Of a DNA stretch of 64,000 bases, positions 17,112-27,020 are shown piece by piece; the first letter of the stretch is position 1, and each line of letters begins with the position of its first letter. The DNA lies in the NCBI RefSeq assembly GCF_017745275.1, contig NZ_JAGHZS010000001.1, positions 124,001 to 188,000 of the forward strand, read 5' to 3'. The notes below the pieces were generated by a model. It was not told where the DNA came from, did not search any database, and was given only the letters and a program-made list of their open reading frames with translations. Made by a program: the position numbers and the translations under genes. The stretch comes from Chitinophaga sp. (GTDB taxonomy: Bacteria > Bacteroidota > Bacteroidia > Chitinophagales > Chitinophagaceae).

Positions 17112-17405
17112 TTATGCGATATGCATATTGGGAGGGGGGGCATGTATTTCCTGAGCAGGGTTACTCGGAATATCTTCCATAAATTGGTATTGCATAATGC
17201 CAATTATGAGCAGCGGATTAAACTGTATTTCATCAAATTGCTTACAGAATTTAAGTTCCTTCGCAATTTTTACATGGTCAGCACCACAGTCAACCGGGTG
17301 CTCTTCCACAATCTGATTATTGAACAGCAACTTCCCTACTTCCTTAATAGGAAGGAGTTGAGACACCATTAGTGCCAACAGGAATATGCCGATAATTTTC
17401 TTCAT
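17112..17405 (-). CDS. Small secreted hypothetical protein
   Basis: A 97-residue protein if translation starts at MKKIIGIFLLALMVSQ (ATG at 17405); an in-frame ATG seven codons upstream is less likely. The first ~20 residues are a signal peptide or anchor. The remainder has two cysteines and a hydrophobic stretch (FNPLLIIGIMQYQ) and ends in a proline-rich tail. I recognise no family. It stands alone, 200 bp from the SulP promoter region. Confidence 0.5.
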   Translation of the reverse strand: MKKIIGIFLLALMVSQLLPIKEVGKLLFNNQIVEEHPVDCGADHVKIAKELKFCKQFDEIQFNPLLIIGIMQYQFMEDIPSNPAQEIHAPPPNMHIA

Positions 17406-17781
17406 GTGTATAATACGCTTGTACAAATGTAATCGAGGGAAAGCATAAATGGTGACGACGGGTAATTAAAAAAATGTTAAAGCAATTTAACACAAAAAGC
17501 GCTATTTGTGCTAAAAATCCATTTATCCTTAAATAATACCGTTCATCACTTTTAGGCGTTCCCGCTTTTATGGGTTGTTGTACAGGAAACCAGCGCCTGT
17601 ATTCATTCTTCGGGTTATCCAGGAGTAATTGTCTTAGCAAGTTATTTTGCTTTCTATGGTATTGTGTATTGCATAGTAGTAAATAATTCCTATTTTTGTG
17701 TTGTAGAAATGAAATAATAGCTATTACACTTAAATACAAACTGTCAGAAACCACCATTAAAAAAACTAAAGCTCACTTGCC
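17406..17781. other. Intergenic region upstream of padR
   Basis: About 375 bp with no credible gene. An open frame runs through it on the minus strand (17344-17757), but its composition is unlike a protein. The right part contains the promoter at 17669-17698. Confidence 0.5.
17669..17698 (+). promoter_or_regulatory. Bacteroidota-type promoter of padR-pspC
   Basis: TTG (17669-17671), 19 bases, then TATTTTTG (17691-17698): a full match to the TTG/TAnnTTTG promoter. It leaves a leader of roughly 75 nt before padR. Confidence 0.6.
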
Positions 17782-18120
17782 ATGAACATTGACAACACAC
17801 AATCGCAGATGAGGAAAGGAGTGCTGGAGTTTTGCATATTGTCCATCATTAAGCAGGGAGAAGCTTACCCTTCAGATATCATCGAAAAGATGAAAGAAGC
17901 TAAGTTGGATATCCTGGAGGGCACACTTTATCCCTTATTAACAAGATTGAAAAATGCGGAACTACTCACTTATCGTTGGGTAGAAAGTAGCTCCGGACCT
18001 CCCAGGAAATATTTTTCCATGACCGAAAAAGGCGAAACCTTTTATAAAGAATTGGAAAGTACCTGGAATGAACTGGCCAACGCAGTACATCAATTAACAC
18101 AAAATAGTACACCTCTTTAA
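17782..18120 (+). CDS. PadR-family transcriptional regulator
   Basis: A 112-residue winged-helix repressor. The PadR pattern is clear: GVLEFCILSIIKQGEAYPSDI, then LEGTLYPLLTRLKNAELLTYRWV and PPRKYFSMTEKGE (wing). The effector-binding C-terminal helix is short, as in PadR-s1 types. It lies 34 bp upstream of a PspC-domain membrane protein, a pairing frequent in Bacteroidota, and probably controls that operon. Confidence 0.93.
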   Translation: MNIDNTQSQMRKGVLEFCILSIIKQGEAYPSDIIEKMKEAKLDILEGTLYPLLTRLKNAELLTYRWVESSSGPPRKYFSMTEKGETFYKELESTWNELANAVHQLTQNSTPL

Positions 18121-18154
18121 GAGAAGACTTACCTAAAACCTAAATGAACTAATA

Positions 18155-19918
18155 ATGAAAAAGATCATCAATATAAATCTCTCAGGCCGCCTTATCCCGA
18201 TTGAGGATAGTGCGTACGAGATACTGAGTCAGTATCTGGGGAGCCTGAAAAAATATTTTTCGAAAGAAGAGGGTGGTGATGAAATTGTGTCTGACATTGA
18301 AAGCCGTATTGCTGAAGTGTTCCAGGACCAACTCAAGAAAGGTGCACATTGTATTACCGACGAAGATGTATTAGCTGTAAAGGCTTCTATGGGTACCCCG
18401 GAACAGTTTGATGATGTTTCCTCTTCAGAAAACACGAAACAACAACAACAGGATACTGCTTACGATAACTTTATTCCCCGTCCGCGTAAACGTTTATACC
18501 GTGATCCGGAAAATAAAGTACTGAGTGGTGTATGTAGTGGCTTAGGCGCCTACTTTAATATCGACCCGGTTATATTCCGTATCATATTTGCCCTGCTGGC
18601 TGTTGGGGGCTTCGGCTCCGGCGTGCTCGTATACTTCATCCTCTGGATTGCCACCCCATCTGCAGATACCGCTGCAGAGAAATTGGAAATGAGAGGCGAA
18701 AAGGTAGATCTGAATAACATCAGATCTACCATCCAGGAAGAATTAAATCATATAAAAGGCCAGGCGAAAAATGTAGGAGATGATATCCGAAATTTTTCTC
18801 AGGGCCGCGGAAAGCAAGTAGGTAGCGACATTGAGCGTTTTTTCGTAAATCTCGCCAATGGCTTGGGACAGGTATTGGTTACACTTACCAAAGGACTCTT
18901 TTATTTCATCCTCGTAGTAATGCTGATCTGCCTCATTGTAGCGGCAATCGGTATGGCAATGTTCTCCGCGGCCGTTTTCCCAATGAAAAATCTTCTATTC
19001 ACCGGCATGCAAAGTATGTTGTTATGGCCTGCCATAGGATTGATCATTGGTATTCCAATTGTGGCCCTGGTTATTTTCATCATCCGTAAACTCACAGGGG
19101 TGAAAGAAACCAATCGCTATGCCGGTTACACTTTAATCTTTTTGTGGTTGTTAGGACTGGCTTTTGCCGCCGTGGTAACTACTTCCATGATTAAAGATTT
19201 CAGAAGACCCGCTACGGAAACAGAAACGTTCGCTGTTCAACAACCTTCACAAGGTAAGCTGATCCTGAAAAGAGCACCAGGAGGCATTCTCACTGAATCA
19301 GATGATGATATGCACTTTGCCTTCTTCGATGATCATTTGCTGGTAGCCGACGATACCACCCTCATCAACGACATCCGGGTGAAGATATTGAAAAGCCCGA
19401 CCGATAGCTTTACCATTGAAGTAGCGCGTATATCAAGAGGTCGCAACGTAACACAGGCAAGAGAACTGGCGCAGGATATCTCCTTCCGCCTGAATCAAAA
19501 GGACTCCATTCTTTACCTGCCGGAAGGCTTCTCATTGCCACAGGGTACCAAATATCGTAATCAGCATGTGATTGTTACCATCAGGGTACCGGTAGGAAAA
19601 ACTATCAGCGTTGACCGGGAAGTGTCCCGCAACTACTCTGTAAGCCGCAACAGTCATGACGATGATTGGGATAGCGATAGCTACGATAATGATGAAGATG
19701 GCCCGCTGAACCTGAAAATGACGCCAGACGGCGCCAACGATATAGATGAGCAAAAATCAACTACTCCAAAAGAGAAAAGTGATTCTACCACTCACGAAGG
19801 ATATCGTTACAAAGGCCCTTCTGCTCAAAACGCTACAAAAGCCGTTAAAAAAACAGCCAGTTTTGATGGAAACGTTGCTTTCTTAAGGTTTTTGCTGGTA
19901 AATAGATGTAATAGTTAA
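18155..19918 (+). CDS. PspC-domain membrane protein
   Basis: A 587-residue envelope-stress-type protein. Residues 1-95 are a soluble helical domain. A PspC domain covers ~112-170 (RKRLYRDPENKVLSGVCSGLGAYF, then a membrane segment). Further membrane segments lie at ~245-340, followed by a long extracytoplasmic C-terminal half with a Ser/Asp-rich stretch (SHDDDWDSDSYDNDEDG) at ~505-520. The last ~20 residues (SFDGNVAFLRFLLVNRCNS) look unlike the preceding sequence, so a small frameshift near the end cannot be excluded. It is controlled with padR and ends at the terminator at 19945-19988. Confidence 0.88.
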   Translation: MKKIININLSGRLIPIEDSAYEILSQYLGSLKKYFSKEEGGDEIVSDIESRIAEVFQDQLKKGAHCITDEDVLAVKASMGTPEQFDDVSSSENTKQQQQDTAYDNFIPRPRKRLYRDPENKVLSGVCSGLGAYFNIDPVIFRIIFALLAVGGFGSGVLVYFILWIATPSADTAAEKLEMRGEKVDLNNIRSTIQEELNHIKGQAKNVGDDIRNFSQGRGKQVGSDIERFFVNLANGLGQVLVTLTKGLFYFILVVMLICLIVAAIGMAMFSAAVFPMKNLLFTGMQSMLLWPAIGLIIGIPIVALVIFIIRKLTGVKETNRYAGYTLIFLWLLGLAFAAVVTTSMIKDFRRPATETETFAVQQPSQGKLILKRAPGGILTESDDDMHFAFFDDHLLVADDTTLINDIRVKILKSPTDSFTIEVARISRGRNVTQARELAQDISFRLNQKDSILYLPEGFSLPQGTKYRNQHVIVTIRVPVGKTISVDREVSRNYSVSRNSHDDDWDSDSYDNDEDGPLNLKMTPDGANDIDEQKSTTPKEKSDSTTHEGYRYKGPSAQNATKAVKKTASFDGNVAFLRFLLVNRCNS

Positions 19919-19944
19919 TAAGCATAATACACTAATAATTAATG

Positions 19945-19988
19945 AAGTGAAGTGAAAACGCCGCCATGTTTTCGCTTCACTTTTTTTT
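19945..19988 (+). terminator. Rho-independent terminator of padR-pspC
   Basis: A 15-bp stem (19945-19959 with 19968-19982) with one G-U pair and an 8-nt loop, followed by eight T residues. Confidence 0.88.
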
Positions 19989-20025
19989 AACACACCCCGT
20001 TCGTCAGATTTTCCCGATCTGATCA

Positions 20026-20054
20026 TTCAACCGGCTGATTAATGTTTAACTTTG
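20026..20054 (+). promoter_or_regulatory. Probable feoB promoter
   Basis: TAACTTTG (20047-20054) matches the -7 element; TTC at 20026-20028, 18 bases upstream, replaces the usual TTG. No Fur-like dyad was clear. Confidence 0.45.
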
Positions 20055-20096
20055 CATATTCAGGTCACAACATTAAACAATTGGATAAGATAAGGA

Positions 20097-22229
20097 ATGC
20101 AGGCACCTATAAACATCGCGCTGGTTGGAAATCCGAATAGTGGTAAAAGTTCCCTTTTTAATGCACTCACCGGCTTAAATCAAAAGGTGGGTAACTTCCC
20201 CGGAGTAACAGTAGATAAGAAAACAGGAACGGCGCAGATCGCCGCTGGCGTTACCGCCAATATTATTGATCTGCCCGGAACTTATAGCCTGTATCCTAAA
20301 AGTGCAGATGAATATGTGACCTACGATGTGCTGATTGATCAAAACAGCGCCGATACTCCCCGCCTGGTCATTATTGTGGCCGACGCCTCTAACCTGAAAC
20401 GTAACCTGCTCTTTTGCTCCCAGATCATAGACCTGAAAATACCTGTGATCATTGGCCTGACCATGATGGATATTGCCCGCAAAAAAGGGGTGGAAATAGA
20501 CCTCGATGGCCTGGAAAGAGAATTAGGGGTACCGGTGGTAGCCATCAACCCGCGGAAAAATAAAGGGGTCACAGAAATTAAGAAGGTGATAGACCTGGCC
20601 ATCAGGTCACAGTATAAAACCCCGCCCAGGGATTTTATCAATAACAGTGCCCTTGCCAAAGAGGTGATAGAAGAAGTGAAGAGAGCGGTACCGGGCTGTA
20701 AAAGTGACTACGGCGCTTTGCATATAGCCGTTAACGTAGAAGATCTCGGGTTCATCAATAATGAGCAGAAACAAACCATCCGGACTGCCCTGCAAACCCA
20801 CCAGTTTAATAAAACCAAGGTACAGGCAGAAGAAATCATGCAGCGCTATGCCCGTATCAAACATATCATGAAAGCAACGGTAGTGGAAAATGATCCGCTG
20901 CAAAAACAATTGCGTTCAGAAAAAATTGATGACCTCCTCCTGCACCGTTTCTGGGGATATGCCATCTTGCTGGTAGTGATGTTCCTCCTGTTCCAGAGTA
21001 TCTTCTGGCTGGCCTCTTATCCCATGGATTGGATTGAAGGCAGCTTTGGTGCGCTGAGTGGATGGTTGAGCAGCACCCTGCCGGATAATAAAGTCACCGA
21101 CTTCTTCATTAATGGTATATTGGCTGGTATCAGCGGCTTTGCCGTATTTATTCCGCAGATCATGATCCTGTTTGGACTGATCACCATCCTGGAAGATACC
21201 GGTTACATGGCGCGCATCAGTTTCCTAACCGACCGTTTAATGCGCCAGGTAGGATTGAACGGTAAATCCGTGATGCCACTCATCAGTGGCGTTGCGTGTG
21301 CTGTACCTGCCATCATGGCCACCCGTACTATCGAAAACAAAAAGGAACGACTCATCACCATTATGGTAACGCCATTGATGAGCTGTTCGGCCAGGTTACC
21401 GATTTATACCATGATGATTGCATTGGTAATTCCGGACAAACATTTTGGTATTCTTGGTTTACAAGGCCTCGTGATGATGGGCTTATACCTGCTCGGATTT
21501 TTTATGGCCATCTTTATTGCTGCGCTCATGAAGTTGTTTGTACGCATTAAAGAGAAGAGTTATTTTATTATGGAGCTGCCGGTGTATCGCTCTCCCCGTT
21601 GGGCGAACGTGGGTACAACCATGGTAGAAAAGGCAAAAATATTTGTGAAAGACGCCGGCAAAGTGATTGTAGTGATATCCGTGGTATTGTGGTTCCTGGC
21701 CTCTTATGGACCTGCCAGCCGCATGCAGCCGGTACATCAGAAATACGAACCGTTACTGGCAAAAGTAGACCCCAAATCGGAAGAAGCGGCTACGCTGAAT
21801 AAGGAATTCCAGTCAGCCAGACTCTCTAATTCCTACGCAGGTATGCTGGGGCATACCATTGAGCCGGCGATTCGCCCATTAGGCTTCGACTGGAAAATAG
21901 GCATTGCATTAATCACGTCATTTGCTGCCCGCGAAGTATTTGTAGGCACCATGGCCACACTTTACAGCGTGGGAGAAGATCCGAATAATAACAACGCCAC
22001 GTTGCGCGAAAAGCTTTCCTCCGCCACCTGGCCTGATGGAGCACCCGTGTATACGCTGGCCTCCGGGTTGTCGTTAATGCTTTTCTACGCATTTGCCATG
22101 CAGTGTATGAGTACGATGGCCATCGTTAAACGTGAAACAAAATCATGGAAATACCCGGCAATACAACTGGTGTACATGACTTCACTGGCCTATATCTGCA
22201 GTTTCATCATCTTTAATATCTTCAAATAA
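20097..22229 (+). CDS. feoB: Ferrous iron transporter FeoB
   Basis: A 710-residue inner-membrane Fe(II) transporter. The N-terminal G domain has G1 GNPNSGKSS (11-19), G2 FPGVTV (34-39) and G3 DLPG (58-61). G4 reads LTMMD where NxxD is expected, so Thr replaces Asn. After the helical insertion domain, two Gate-type regions with about 8-10 membrane segments follow from ~280, including GVACAVPAIMATRTIENKKERL and FAAREVFVGTMATLYS. No feoA or feoC gene is adjacent. Frame and length are intact. Confidence 0.95.
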   Translation: MQAPINIALVGNPNSGKSSLFNALTGLNQKVGNFPGVTVDKKTGTAQIAAGVTANIIDLPGTYSLYPKSADEYVTYDVLIDQNSADTPRLVIIVADASNLKRNLLFCSQIIDLKIPVIIGLTMMDIARKKGVEIDLDGLERELGVPVVAINPRKNKGVTEIKKVIDLAIRSQYKTPPRDFINNSALAKEVIEEVKRAVPGCKSDYGALHIAVNVEDLGFINNEQKQTIRTALQTHQFNKTKVQAEEIMQRYARIKHIMKATVVENDPLQKQLRSEKIDDLLLHRFWGYAILLVVMFLLFQSIFWLASYPMDWIEGSFGALSGWLSSTLPDNKVTDFFINGILAGISGFAVFIPQIMILFGLITILEDTGYMARISFLTDRLMRQVGLNGKSVMPLISGVACAVPAIMATRTIENKKERLITIMVTPLMSCSARLPIYTMMIALVIPDKHFGILGLQGLVMMGLYLLGFFMAIFIAALMKLFVRIKEKSYFIMELPVYRSPRWANVGTTMVEKAKIFVKDAGKVIVVISVVLWFLASYGPASRMQPVHQKYEPLLAKVDPKSEEAATLNKEFQSARLSNSYAGMLGHTIEPAIRPLGFDWKIGIALITSFAAREVFVGTMATLYSVGEDPNNNNATLREKLSSATWPDGAPVYTLASGLSLMLFYAFAMQCMSTMAIVKRETKSWKYPAIQLVYMTSLAYICSFIIFNIFK

Positions 22230-22267
22230 TATCTTGTACATTGCATTTATCGTTCATCATAAATGCA

Positions 22268-23209
22268 ATGTTTATGAAATTGCTTTGTTACAGCTTTTGT
22301 TTGCTATTTGCGCTACCTGTGGTGGCACAAAAAAGTACAGTAGACTCTTCCCAACTCATGAAAGACGTACGCACGCTTTCGGCCGATAAATTTGAAGGCA
22401 GGAAAACAGGCTCCCGTGGCAGCCGCATGGCGCAGTTTTATATTATTGACCGCTTTAAAGAGATAGGTATTTCTGCTTATCATGATACTTACGAATACCC
22501 GTTTTACTTCCAGTATGGAGATAAGAAGATAATGGGAACTAACCTTTACGGCTATATTCCGGGGAAATTGAGTACAGCCATTGTTATTTCTGCACATTAT
22601 GATCACCTCGGGGTACGTAGTTCCGGTAACAGTACGGATTCTATCTATAACGGCGCGGACGATAATGCTTCCGGTGTAGGCGGATTACTGGCGCTGGCGG
22701 CGTATTTCAAGAAACACCCTCCCCGTTATACCCTCATCTTTGCTGCACTGGATGGAGAAGAGGAAGGCCTGCAGGGAGCAAAAGCGTTTGTAGCACAACC
22801 TCCCATTGCATTACAACAGATCCGACAGAATATCAACATGGATATGATTGCCCACAACGATAAAAACGAATTATATGTTTGTGGTACTACCCAGTTTCCT
22901 GATACAAAGAAATATATTGACGAAATAGCCACCGGTAGCAGGGTACAATTGATCGCTGGGCATGATAAACCCGACAGTGGGATGGATAACTGGACTTCGC
23001 AAAGCGATCAGTACGAGTTCTTTAAGCAAAAAATCCCTTTCCTGTATTTCGGTGTAGAAGACCACCCGGATTATCACAAGGCTTCAGATGAGTATTCCCG
23101 GATTAATTATTCGTTTTACTATAGGGCGGTGCAAACAATTATATCCGTAGTAGAAAAGATGGATAGTAACATGCCGGAGAATAAGTTTAGCGGCGCAACA
23201 ACCATGTAA
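22268..23209 (+). CDS. M28-family aminopeptidase, exported
   Basis: A ~313-residue zinc peptidase. The signal peptide is LLCYSFCLLFALPVVAQ; the start is set at the ATG at 22268, though 22241 (9 residues longer) and 22274 are possible. The M28 metal-binding pattern is clear: AHYDHLG (His and Asp), GADDNASGVGGLLALA (bridging Asp), LDGEEEGLQGA (catalytic and ligand Glu), NMDMIAHN (Asp) and DHPDYHKASDEY (His). Members release N-terminal amino acids in the periplasm or outside. It follows feoB by ~40 bp but is likely independent. Confidence 0.9.
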   Translation: MFMKLLCYSFCLLFALPVVAQKSTVDSSQLMKDVRTLSADKFEGRKTGSRGSRMAQFYIIDRFKEIGISAYHDTYEYPFYFQYGDKKIMGTNLYGYIPGKLSTAIVISAHYDHLGVRSSGNSTDSIYNGADDNASGVGGLLALAAYFKKHPPRYTLIFAALDGEEEGLQGAKAFVAQPPIALQQIRQNINMDMIAHNDKNELYVCGTTQFPDTKKYIDEIATGSRVQLIAGHDKPDSGMDNWTSQSDQYEFFKQKIPFLYFGVEDHPDYHKASDEYSRINYSFYYRAVQTIISVVEKMDSNMPENKFSGATTM

Positions 23210-23216
23210 TAAAAAT

Positions 23217-23269
23217 AGTTGCAGCAGGTAGTTTCGGGAGATATGTTACGCCGGCCACCTGCTGCAACT
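23217..23269. terminator. Hairpin between convergent peptidase genes
   Basis: Perfect 13-bp arms AGTTGCAGCAGGT (23217-23229) and 23257-23269 enclose a 27-nt loop. No strong T tract is present. It sits between the M28 and S41 peptidase stops. Confidence 0.5.
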
Positions 23270-23283
23270 GCAAACTAATGTTC

Positions 23284-24735
23284 TTATTTTCTGAATGTCT
23301 GTACCATGCCTTTAAAGTGAGTGGCATCCAGCCTGTTAGCAGATGTACGCGCCAGCCTGTCGGCAGAAATGTTCGCCATACGACCTAAAGATCCCGCCGG
23401 GGCGCCCATATCAATTAACGCGGCACGAAGCAGAGGGTCACTTAAATCTCCCCAGTCGTGGGTATAATCGTCCTGGGCTTTTATAGCCGGAGCCAGGCCT
23501 TTGAAGTAATCGCCTTCACCAGCTGAATTTTTAAGTTGCATATTTACCGCATACATATCATAACTGCCAAATGAAATGGCAATAAAGCCTACTGGCTTAC
23601 CATAAGTGGAATCGCCCACCAGTTGCACGTTCATTGCCGGCTTCAGCACATTATACAGCATTTCACTGGCAGACACCGTACTTCTTGTTACCAGGAAGTT
23701 AATTTTAGAGAACTCCATAGCGCCTTCCTTCTGGAATTTTGCCGTTTTATAGGTGGTGGCTTCCTGGTAGAAGATTTCAGACCAGTTATAGGTTGGATAA
23801 TAAGGCACGGCCTTCATGTTTTGGAAATACGGACTAAACTTTTGGGTATTCACATTATTATTGAAATACTGTGTATACATTTCCGTTCCTGATTTGGCTC
23901 CCGGCACCAGTTTATTAGCGAGATATTCAGCGGTATTTAAAGCGCCGCCACCATTATAGCGGAGGTCGAAAATAAGTTGTTTGACACCAGCTTTGGCAAA
24001 CGAGTCAAAAGTAGTATCAATAGCGGTTTTCACTTCGTCTAAAGCAAGGAAGTTGTTGAAAACAAAGTAGCCGGTCTTAATGCCATTGAAAGTATATATA
24101 TGTGAATAAAGAACAGGATTCACTTTATAGGTAGCGGCATTCAAAGTAAGTTGCTGTGTAGTATTGTCTGGCTTGCGGAATGCAAAGGTGGCGCTCTTGC
24201 CGGAGAATGCATTGTTCAGCACATTGTCTGTATTCTGATCCCGGTATTTAAAGTTGCTAACGCCATTCACTGTAGTAACCTGCCAGCCGCGTTTAATACC
24301 CGCTTTATCTGCCGGCGATCCCGGATACACATATATAACATTCAGGGTGGTCATGGTTTGGAATCCCACTTCAAAGCCTATATCCCCCGCTAAGCCCTGC
24401 TGTAGTACCCGTGAGGTGCCGCCATTGTCCAGGAAACTGTACCGGTCCAGGTAGTCGTTGTCTTTATCCCGTTTGTAAGACATCAGTGCATCAAACATCC
24501 TTCTGGGGTCTGAAAAACTATTGGGTTTGAATGTAGCCGAATCGGGCAGCGCATCTGTCCATAAATAGATGTCTTTGGAAATGAAGAAAAGGCTGTCGTA
24601 GATGCTTTTTCCGCTGTTGTCCGGATGTTGCCCCTGCGATGGGTCAGTAGGGGCGGGAGTTTTCTTACAGGCGTGTAGTGTCAGAAAAAGAAAAAGCCCG
24701 TAAAGCAGTGTTTTGCAAAGATGGCCAGGTTGCAT
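23284..24735 (-). CDS. S41-family C-terminal processing peptidase-like lipoprotein
   Basis: A 483-residue serine protease. The start is placed at the ATG at 24735, because the upstream 38 codons overlap the neighbouring gene and the next residues form a lipoprotein signal (FLFLTLHACKK). An N-terminal helical region is followed by a PDZ domain (IGFEVGFQT...YVYPGSPADKAGIKRGWQVTTVNG) and the S41 catalytic domain, with FDLRYNGGGALNTAEYLANKL and the nucleophile Ser in TRSTVSASEMLYN. Members degrade or trim envelope proteins. It lies 55 bp after the DUF922 gene on the same strand. Confidence 0.9.
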   Translation of the reverse strand: MQPGHLCKTLLYGLFLFLTLHACKKTPAPTDPSQGQHPDNSGKSIYDSLFFISKDIYLWTDALPDSATFKPNSFSDPRRMFDALMSYKRDKDNDYLDRYSFLDNGGTSRVLQQGLAGDIGFEVGFQTMTTLNVIYVYPGSPADKAGIKRGWQVTTVNGVSNFKYRDQNTDNVLNNAFSGKSATFAFRKPDNTTQQLTLNAATYKVNPVLYSHIYTFNGIKTGYFVFNNFLALDEVKTAIDTTFDSFAKAGVKQLIFDLRYNGGGALNTAEYLANKLVPGAKSGTEMYTQYFNNNVNTQKFSPYFQNMKAVPYYPTYNWSEIFYQEATTYKTAKFQKEGAMEFSKINFLVTRSTVSASEMLYNVLKPAMNVQLVGDSTYGKPVGFIAISFGSYDMYAVNMQLKNSAGEGDYFKGLAPAIKAQDDYTHDWGDLSDPLLRAALIDMGAPAGSLGRMANISADRLARTSANRLDATHFKGMVQTFRK

Positions 24736-24790
24736 GAATTCATGGTTTTTTATGATCGTATAACGGGTATGGTTATACGTAAGGCATAGT

Positions 24791-25453
24791 TTAACGGTCC
24801 GGGAAGAAGCCGCTACCTTCAATACCCAGTTCTTCAGGGAGTACGCCATTATTTCTAAGGCCTACGTTTACTTTGTCCCGCCAGCGCAGTTGCGCTGCAG
24901 GATTTAGTCCATGATTGGTTTCCTGGTCAAATTTGTATTGTAGCTGGTTCATTTCCCGGAAGGACTGAAGATACTGATATTGTATGATACTATCATAATC
25001 GTCCCGGTTCAGGGCTGTTTGCCGGAGTTTTTGTTTGAATCGTTCTACTACCAGGCGGGTGATATCGAAATGCAGTTGTTCATGTGCCAGGGCGTAGTTG
25101 CTTCTGGCATCCGGCCTTACCCAGGAGGCGCTTTTGATGAAAAATACCTGCAGTCGTAATGTGATGCGTAATGTATCATTTTCCAGGTGGCTGTTGCCAT
25201 CATAGGCAAAGCTGGTGTATGCTACGGCCGCACTGGGCCCAAACGGCGATGGTTTGGCCTGGAAATCGGTCCACTCCAGCCTGCGGTCCGGCGAGTAAAA
25301 AATGGTGTCAGAAGCGGGGGAGGTGTCGTCTTGTTTTTCCTCAAAGTTCAGCTGTATTACCGTAAAGGGGTGGTGTTTTACCAGGGGGGAACACGGTGAT
25401 AGATGTCCATTGGACATCAACAGTGAGCACAGTATAGCGGTATATGATAGCAT
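24791..25453 (-). CDS. DUF922-family exported protein with HExxH motif
   Basis: A 220-residue protein with an N-terminal hydrophobic signal. The core starts at SPDRRLEWTDFQAKP, a segment typical of DUF922, and contains NYALAHEQLHFDITRL, whose HEQLH fits the HExxH zinc-protease motif. DUF922 members are predicted Zn-dependent proteases of unknown target. It is followed on the same strand by the S41 peptidase gene, so two predicted envelope proteases may be cotranscribed. The start is the first ATG; a shorter start at residue 13 is possible. Confidence 0.75.
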   Translation of the reverse strand: MLSYTAILCSLLMSNGHLSPCSPLVKHHPFTVIQLNFEEKQDDTSPASDTIFYSPDRRLEWTDFQAKPSPFGPSAAVAYTSFAYDGNSHLENDTLRITLRLQVFFIKSASWVRPDARSNYALAHEQLHFDITRLVVERFKQKLRQTALNRDDYDSIIQYQYLQSFREMNQLQYKFDQETNHGLNPAAQLRWRDKVNVGLRNNGVLPEELGIEGSGFFPDR

Positions 25454-25616
25454 GAGCGAAATAGACCGGAATAAAATTAATGCAATGGCAGGCTATCTGT
25501 TTCATAGGGGAAAAATTTGGCGATTCTATAACATTTCGTTGGTAAGGATTTGACAATGATTTCCGGCTAAAACGGGCTTTTTTCCGTAAATTACTCTCGA
25601 CCAAAACAATCGCACT

Positions 25617-26615
25617 ATGTACGGCGGTGGATATATTTTCGATGAACCCAACAAGAAACAGTTGAGGGAAGAAGAACAGCATGACGAGCCAGAAAAACTC
25701 GCAGCCTTCGAGGAACGTATTGCCAAAGGGGAAAAGATTGAACCTGGCGACTGGATGCCAGCAGAATACCGCAGGCAACTGATACGTCTTATTGAACAAC
25801 ACGCTCATTCTGAAATTATTGGCGCGTTACCGGAAGGCACCTGGATTACCAGGGCGCCGGGGTTTAAGCGCAAACTGGCATTGATCGCTAAAGTCCAGGA
25901 CGAAATAGGCCATGGACAACTTCTCTATAATGCCGCCGAAACATTGGGAAAGTCCAGGGAAGCCATGATCAATGATCTGCTCAGTGGAAAATCCAAGTAC
26001 TCTAATGTTTTTAATTATCCGGCCGAAACCTGGGCCGATGTGGCCGTTATCGGGTTCCTGATAGATGCTGCCGCCATTGTAAACCAGGTAGCCAATGCAA
26101 AAGGGTCTTATGGTCCTTATTGCAGGGCATTAGAGCGCATTTGTTATGAAGAAAGCTTTCACCTGAAACAAGGTCATGATGCCTTTATAGAACTGGCTAC
26201 CGGTACGCCGGCGCAAAAGGCCATGCTGCAGGATGCCCTGAATCGTTGGTGGCAGCCGATTATGCACTTCTTTGGTCCGCCGGATAAAGCTTCCAGCCAC
26301 AGTGAAAAGCTGATGCAATGGAAAGTAAAAATGGCCAGCAATGATGACATGCGCAACCAGTTCCTGGAATCATACGTGCCAAAGATCCGTGAGCTGGGCA
26401 TGACGCTGCCTGATCCAGCGCTGAAAAAAAATGAAGAAACCGGCAAATGGGAATATACTGACCCTGACTGGGAAGAGTTTTTCCGGGTCATTAATGGCGG
26501 CGGCCCTTGCAATGCAGAACGTTTGCAGGTGCGTAAATGGGCCGAAGAACAAGGCCGCTGGGTACGGAAGGCCTTGATGAGACCAACAGAAAAAAGAGCC
26601 CTGCCAGTGGCATAG
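25617..26615 (+). CDS. paaA: 1,2-phenylacetyl-CoA epoxidase subunit PaaA
   Basis: A 332-residue catalytic subunit of the multicomponent oxygenase that converts phenylacetyl-CoA to its ring-1,2-epoxide. Di-iron ligands are visible in helices: E66, QDEIGHGQ (E96, H99) and [11 protein letters not shown] (E179, H182). Length agrees with the family. It heads paaABCD; there is 36 bp before paaB. The rest of the phenylacetate pathway, including the reductase PaaE, is not in this window. Confidence 0.96.
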   Translation: MYGGGYIFDEPNKKQLREEEQHDEPEKLAAFEERIAKGEKIEPGDWMPAEYRRQLIRLIEQHAHSEIIGALPEGTWITRAPGFKRKLALIAKVQDEIGHGQLLYNAAETLGKSREAMINDLLSGKSKYSNVFNYPAETWADVAVIGFLIDAAAIVNQVANAKGSYGPYCRALERICYEESFHLKQGHDAFIELATGTPAQKAMLQDALNRWWQPIMHFFGPPDKASSHSEKLMQWKVKMASNDDMRNQFLESYVPKIRELGMTLPDPALKKNEETGKWEYTDPDWEEFFRVINGGGPCNAERLQVRKWAEEQGRWVRKALMRPTEKRALPVA

Positions 26616-26651
26616 CGCATCTGATTACTATTTTAAACTACGCAATAATTC

Positions 26652-27020
26652 ATGTCGAACGATTCTTTAGATCCCCGCGTAAACAGGCTGAAATTAGGCG
26701 AAGCGGGGGAAGTAGTGAAAGTGGAAGAAGGAGAAAACTGGAATGTATACGAAGTATTTCACCAGGAGAAAAGAGGAGCCCATCACGAACATGTGGGATG
26801 TGTGCATGCACCGGATCCACAACTGGCGCTGGTATTTGCCAAAGAACAGTTTGCCCGCCGCAAGAAATGTGTCAACCTCTGGGTGGTAAGAAGTGCAGAT
26901 ATACTGGCGTTTGATGTGGAAGATGAAGATATGTTTGCCAACAATATGGAGAAAACTTATCGTGATGCCAGCGGTTTTAAAGTGATGGAGAAGATTAATA
27001 AATTCAAACAGTCCAAATGA
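26652..27020 (+). CDS. paaB: Phenylacetyl-CoA epoxidase subunit PaaB
   Basis: A 122-residue small subunit that bridges PaaA-PaaC heterodimers. The family core WNVYEVFHQEKRGAHHEHVGCVHAPDPQLALVFAKEQFARR is at ~28-70. The C-terminal tail is somewhat longer than in E. coli PaaB. The stop overlaps the paaC start (ATGA), showing translational coupling. Confidence 0.95.
   Translation: MSNDSLDPRVNRLKLGEAGEVVKVEEGENWNVYEVFHQEKRGAHHEHVGCVHAPDPQLALVFAKEQFARRKKCVNLWVVRSADILAFDVEDEDMFANNMEKTYRDASGFKVMEKINKFKQSK

Noticed and set aside
17344..17757. Minus-strand frame of 137 codons in the padR upstream region
   Set aside because: Overlaps the small secreted gene and the padR promoter; the translation is irregular and not protein-like.
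24736..24849. N-terminal extension of the S41 peptidase
   Set aside because: It would overlap the DUF922 gene and hide a good lipoprotein signal that starts at 24735.
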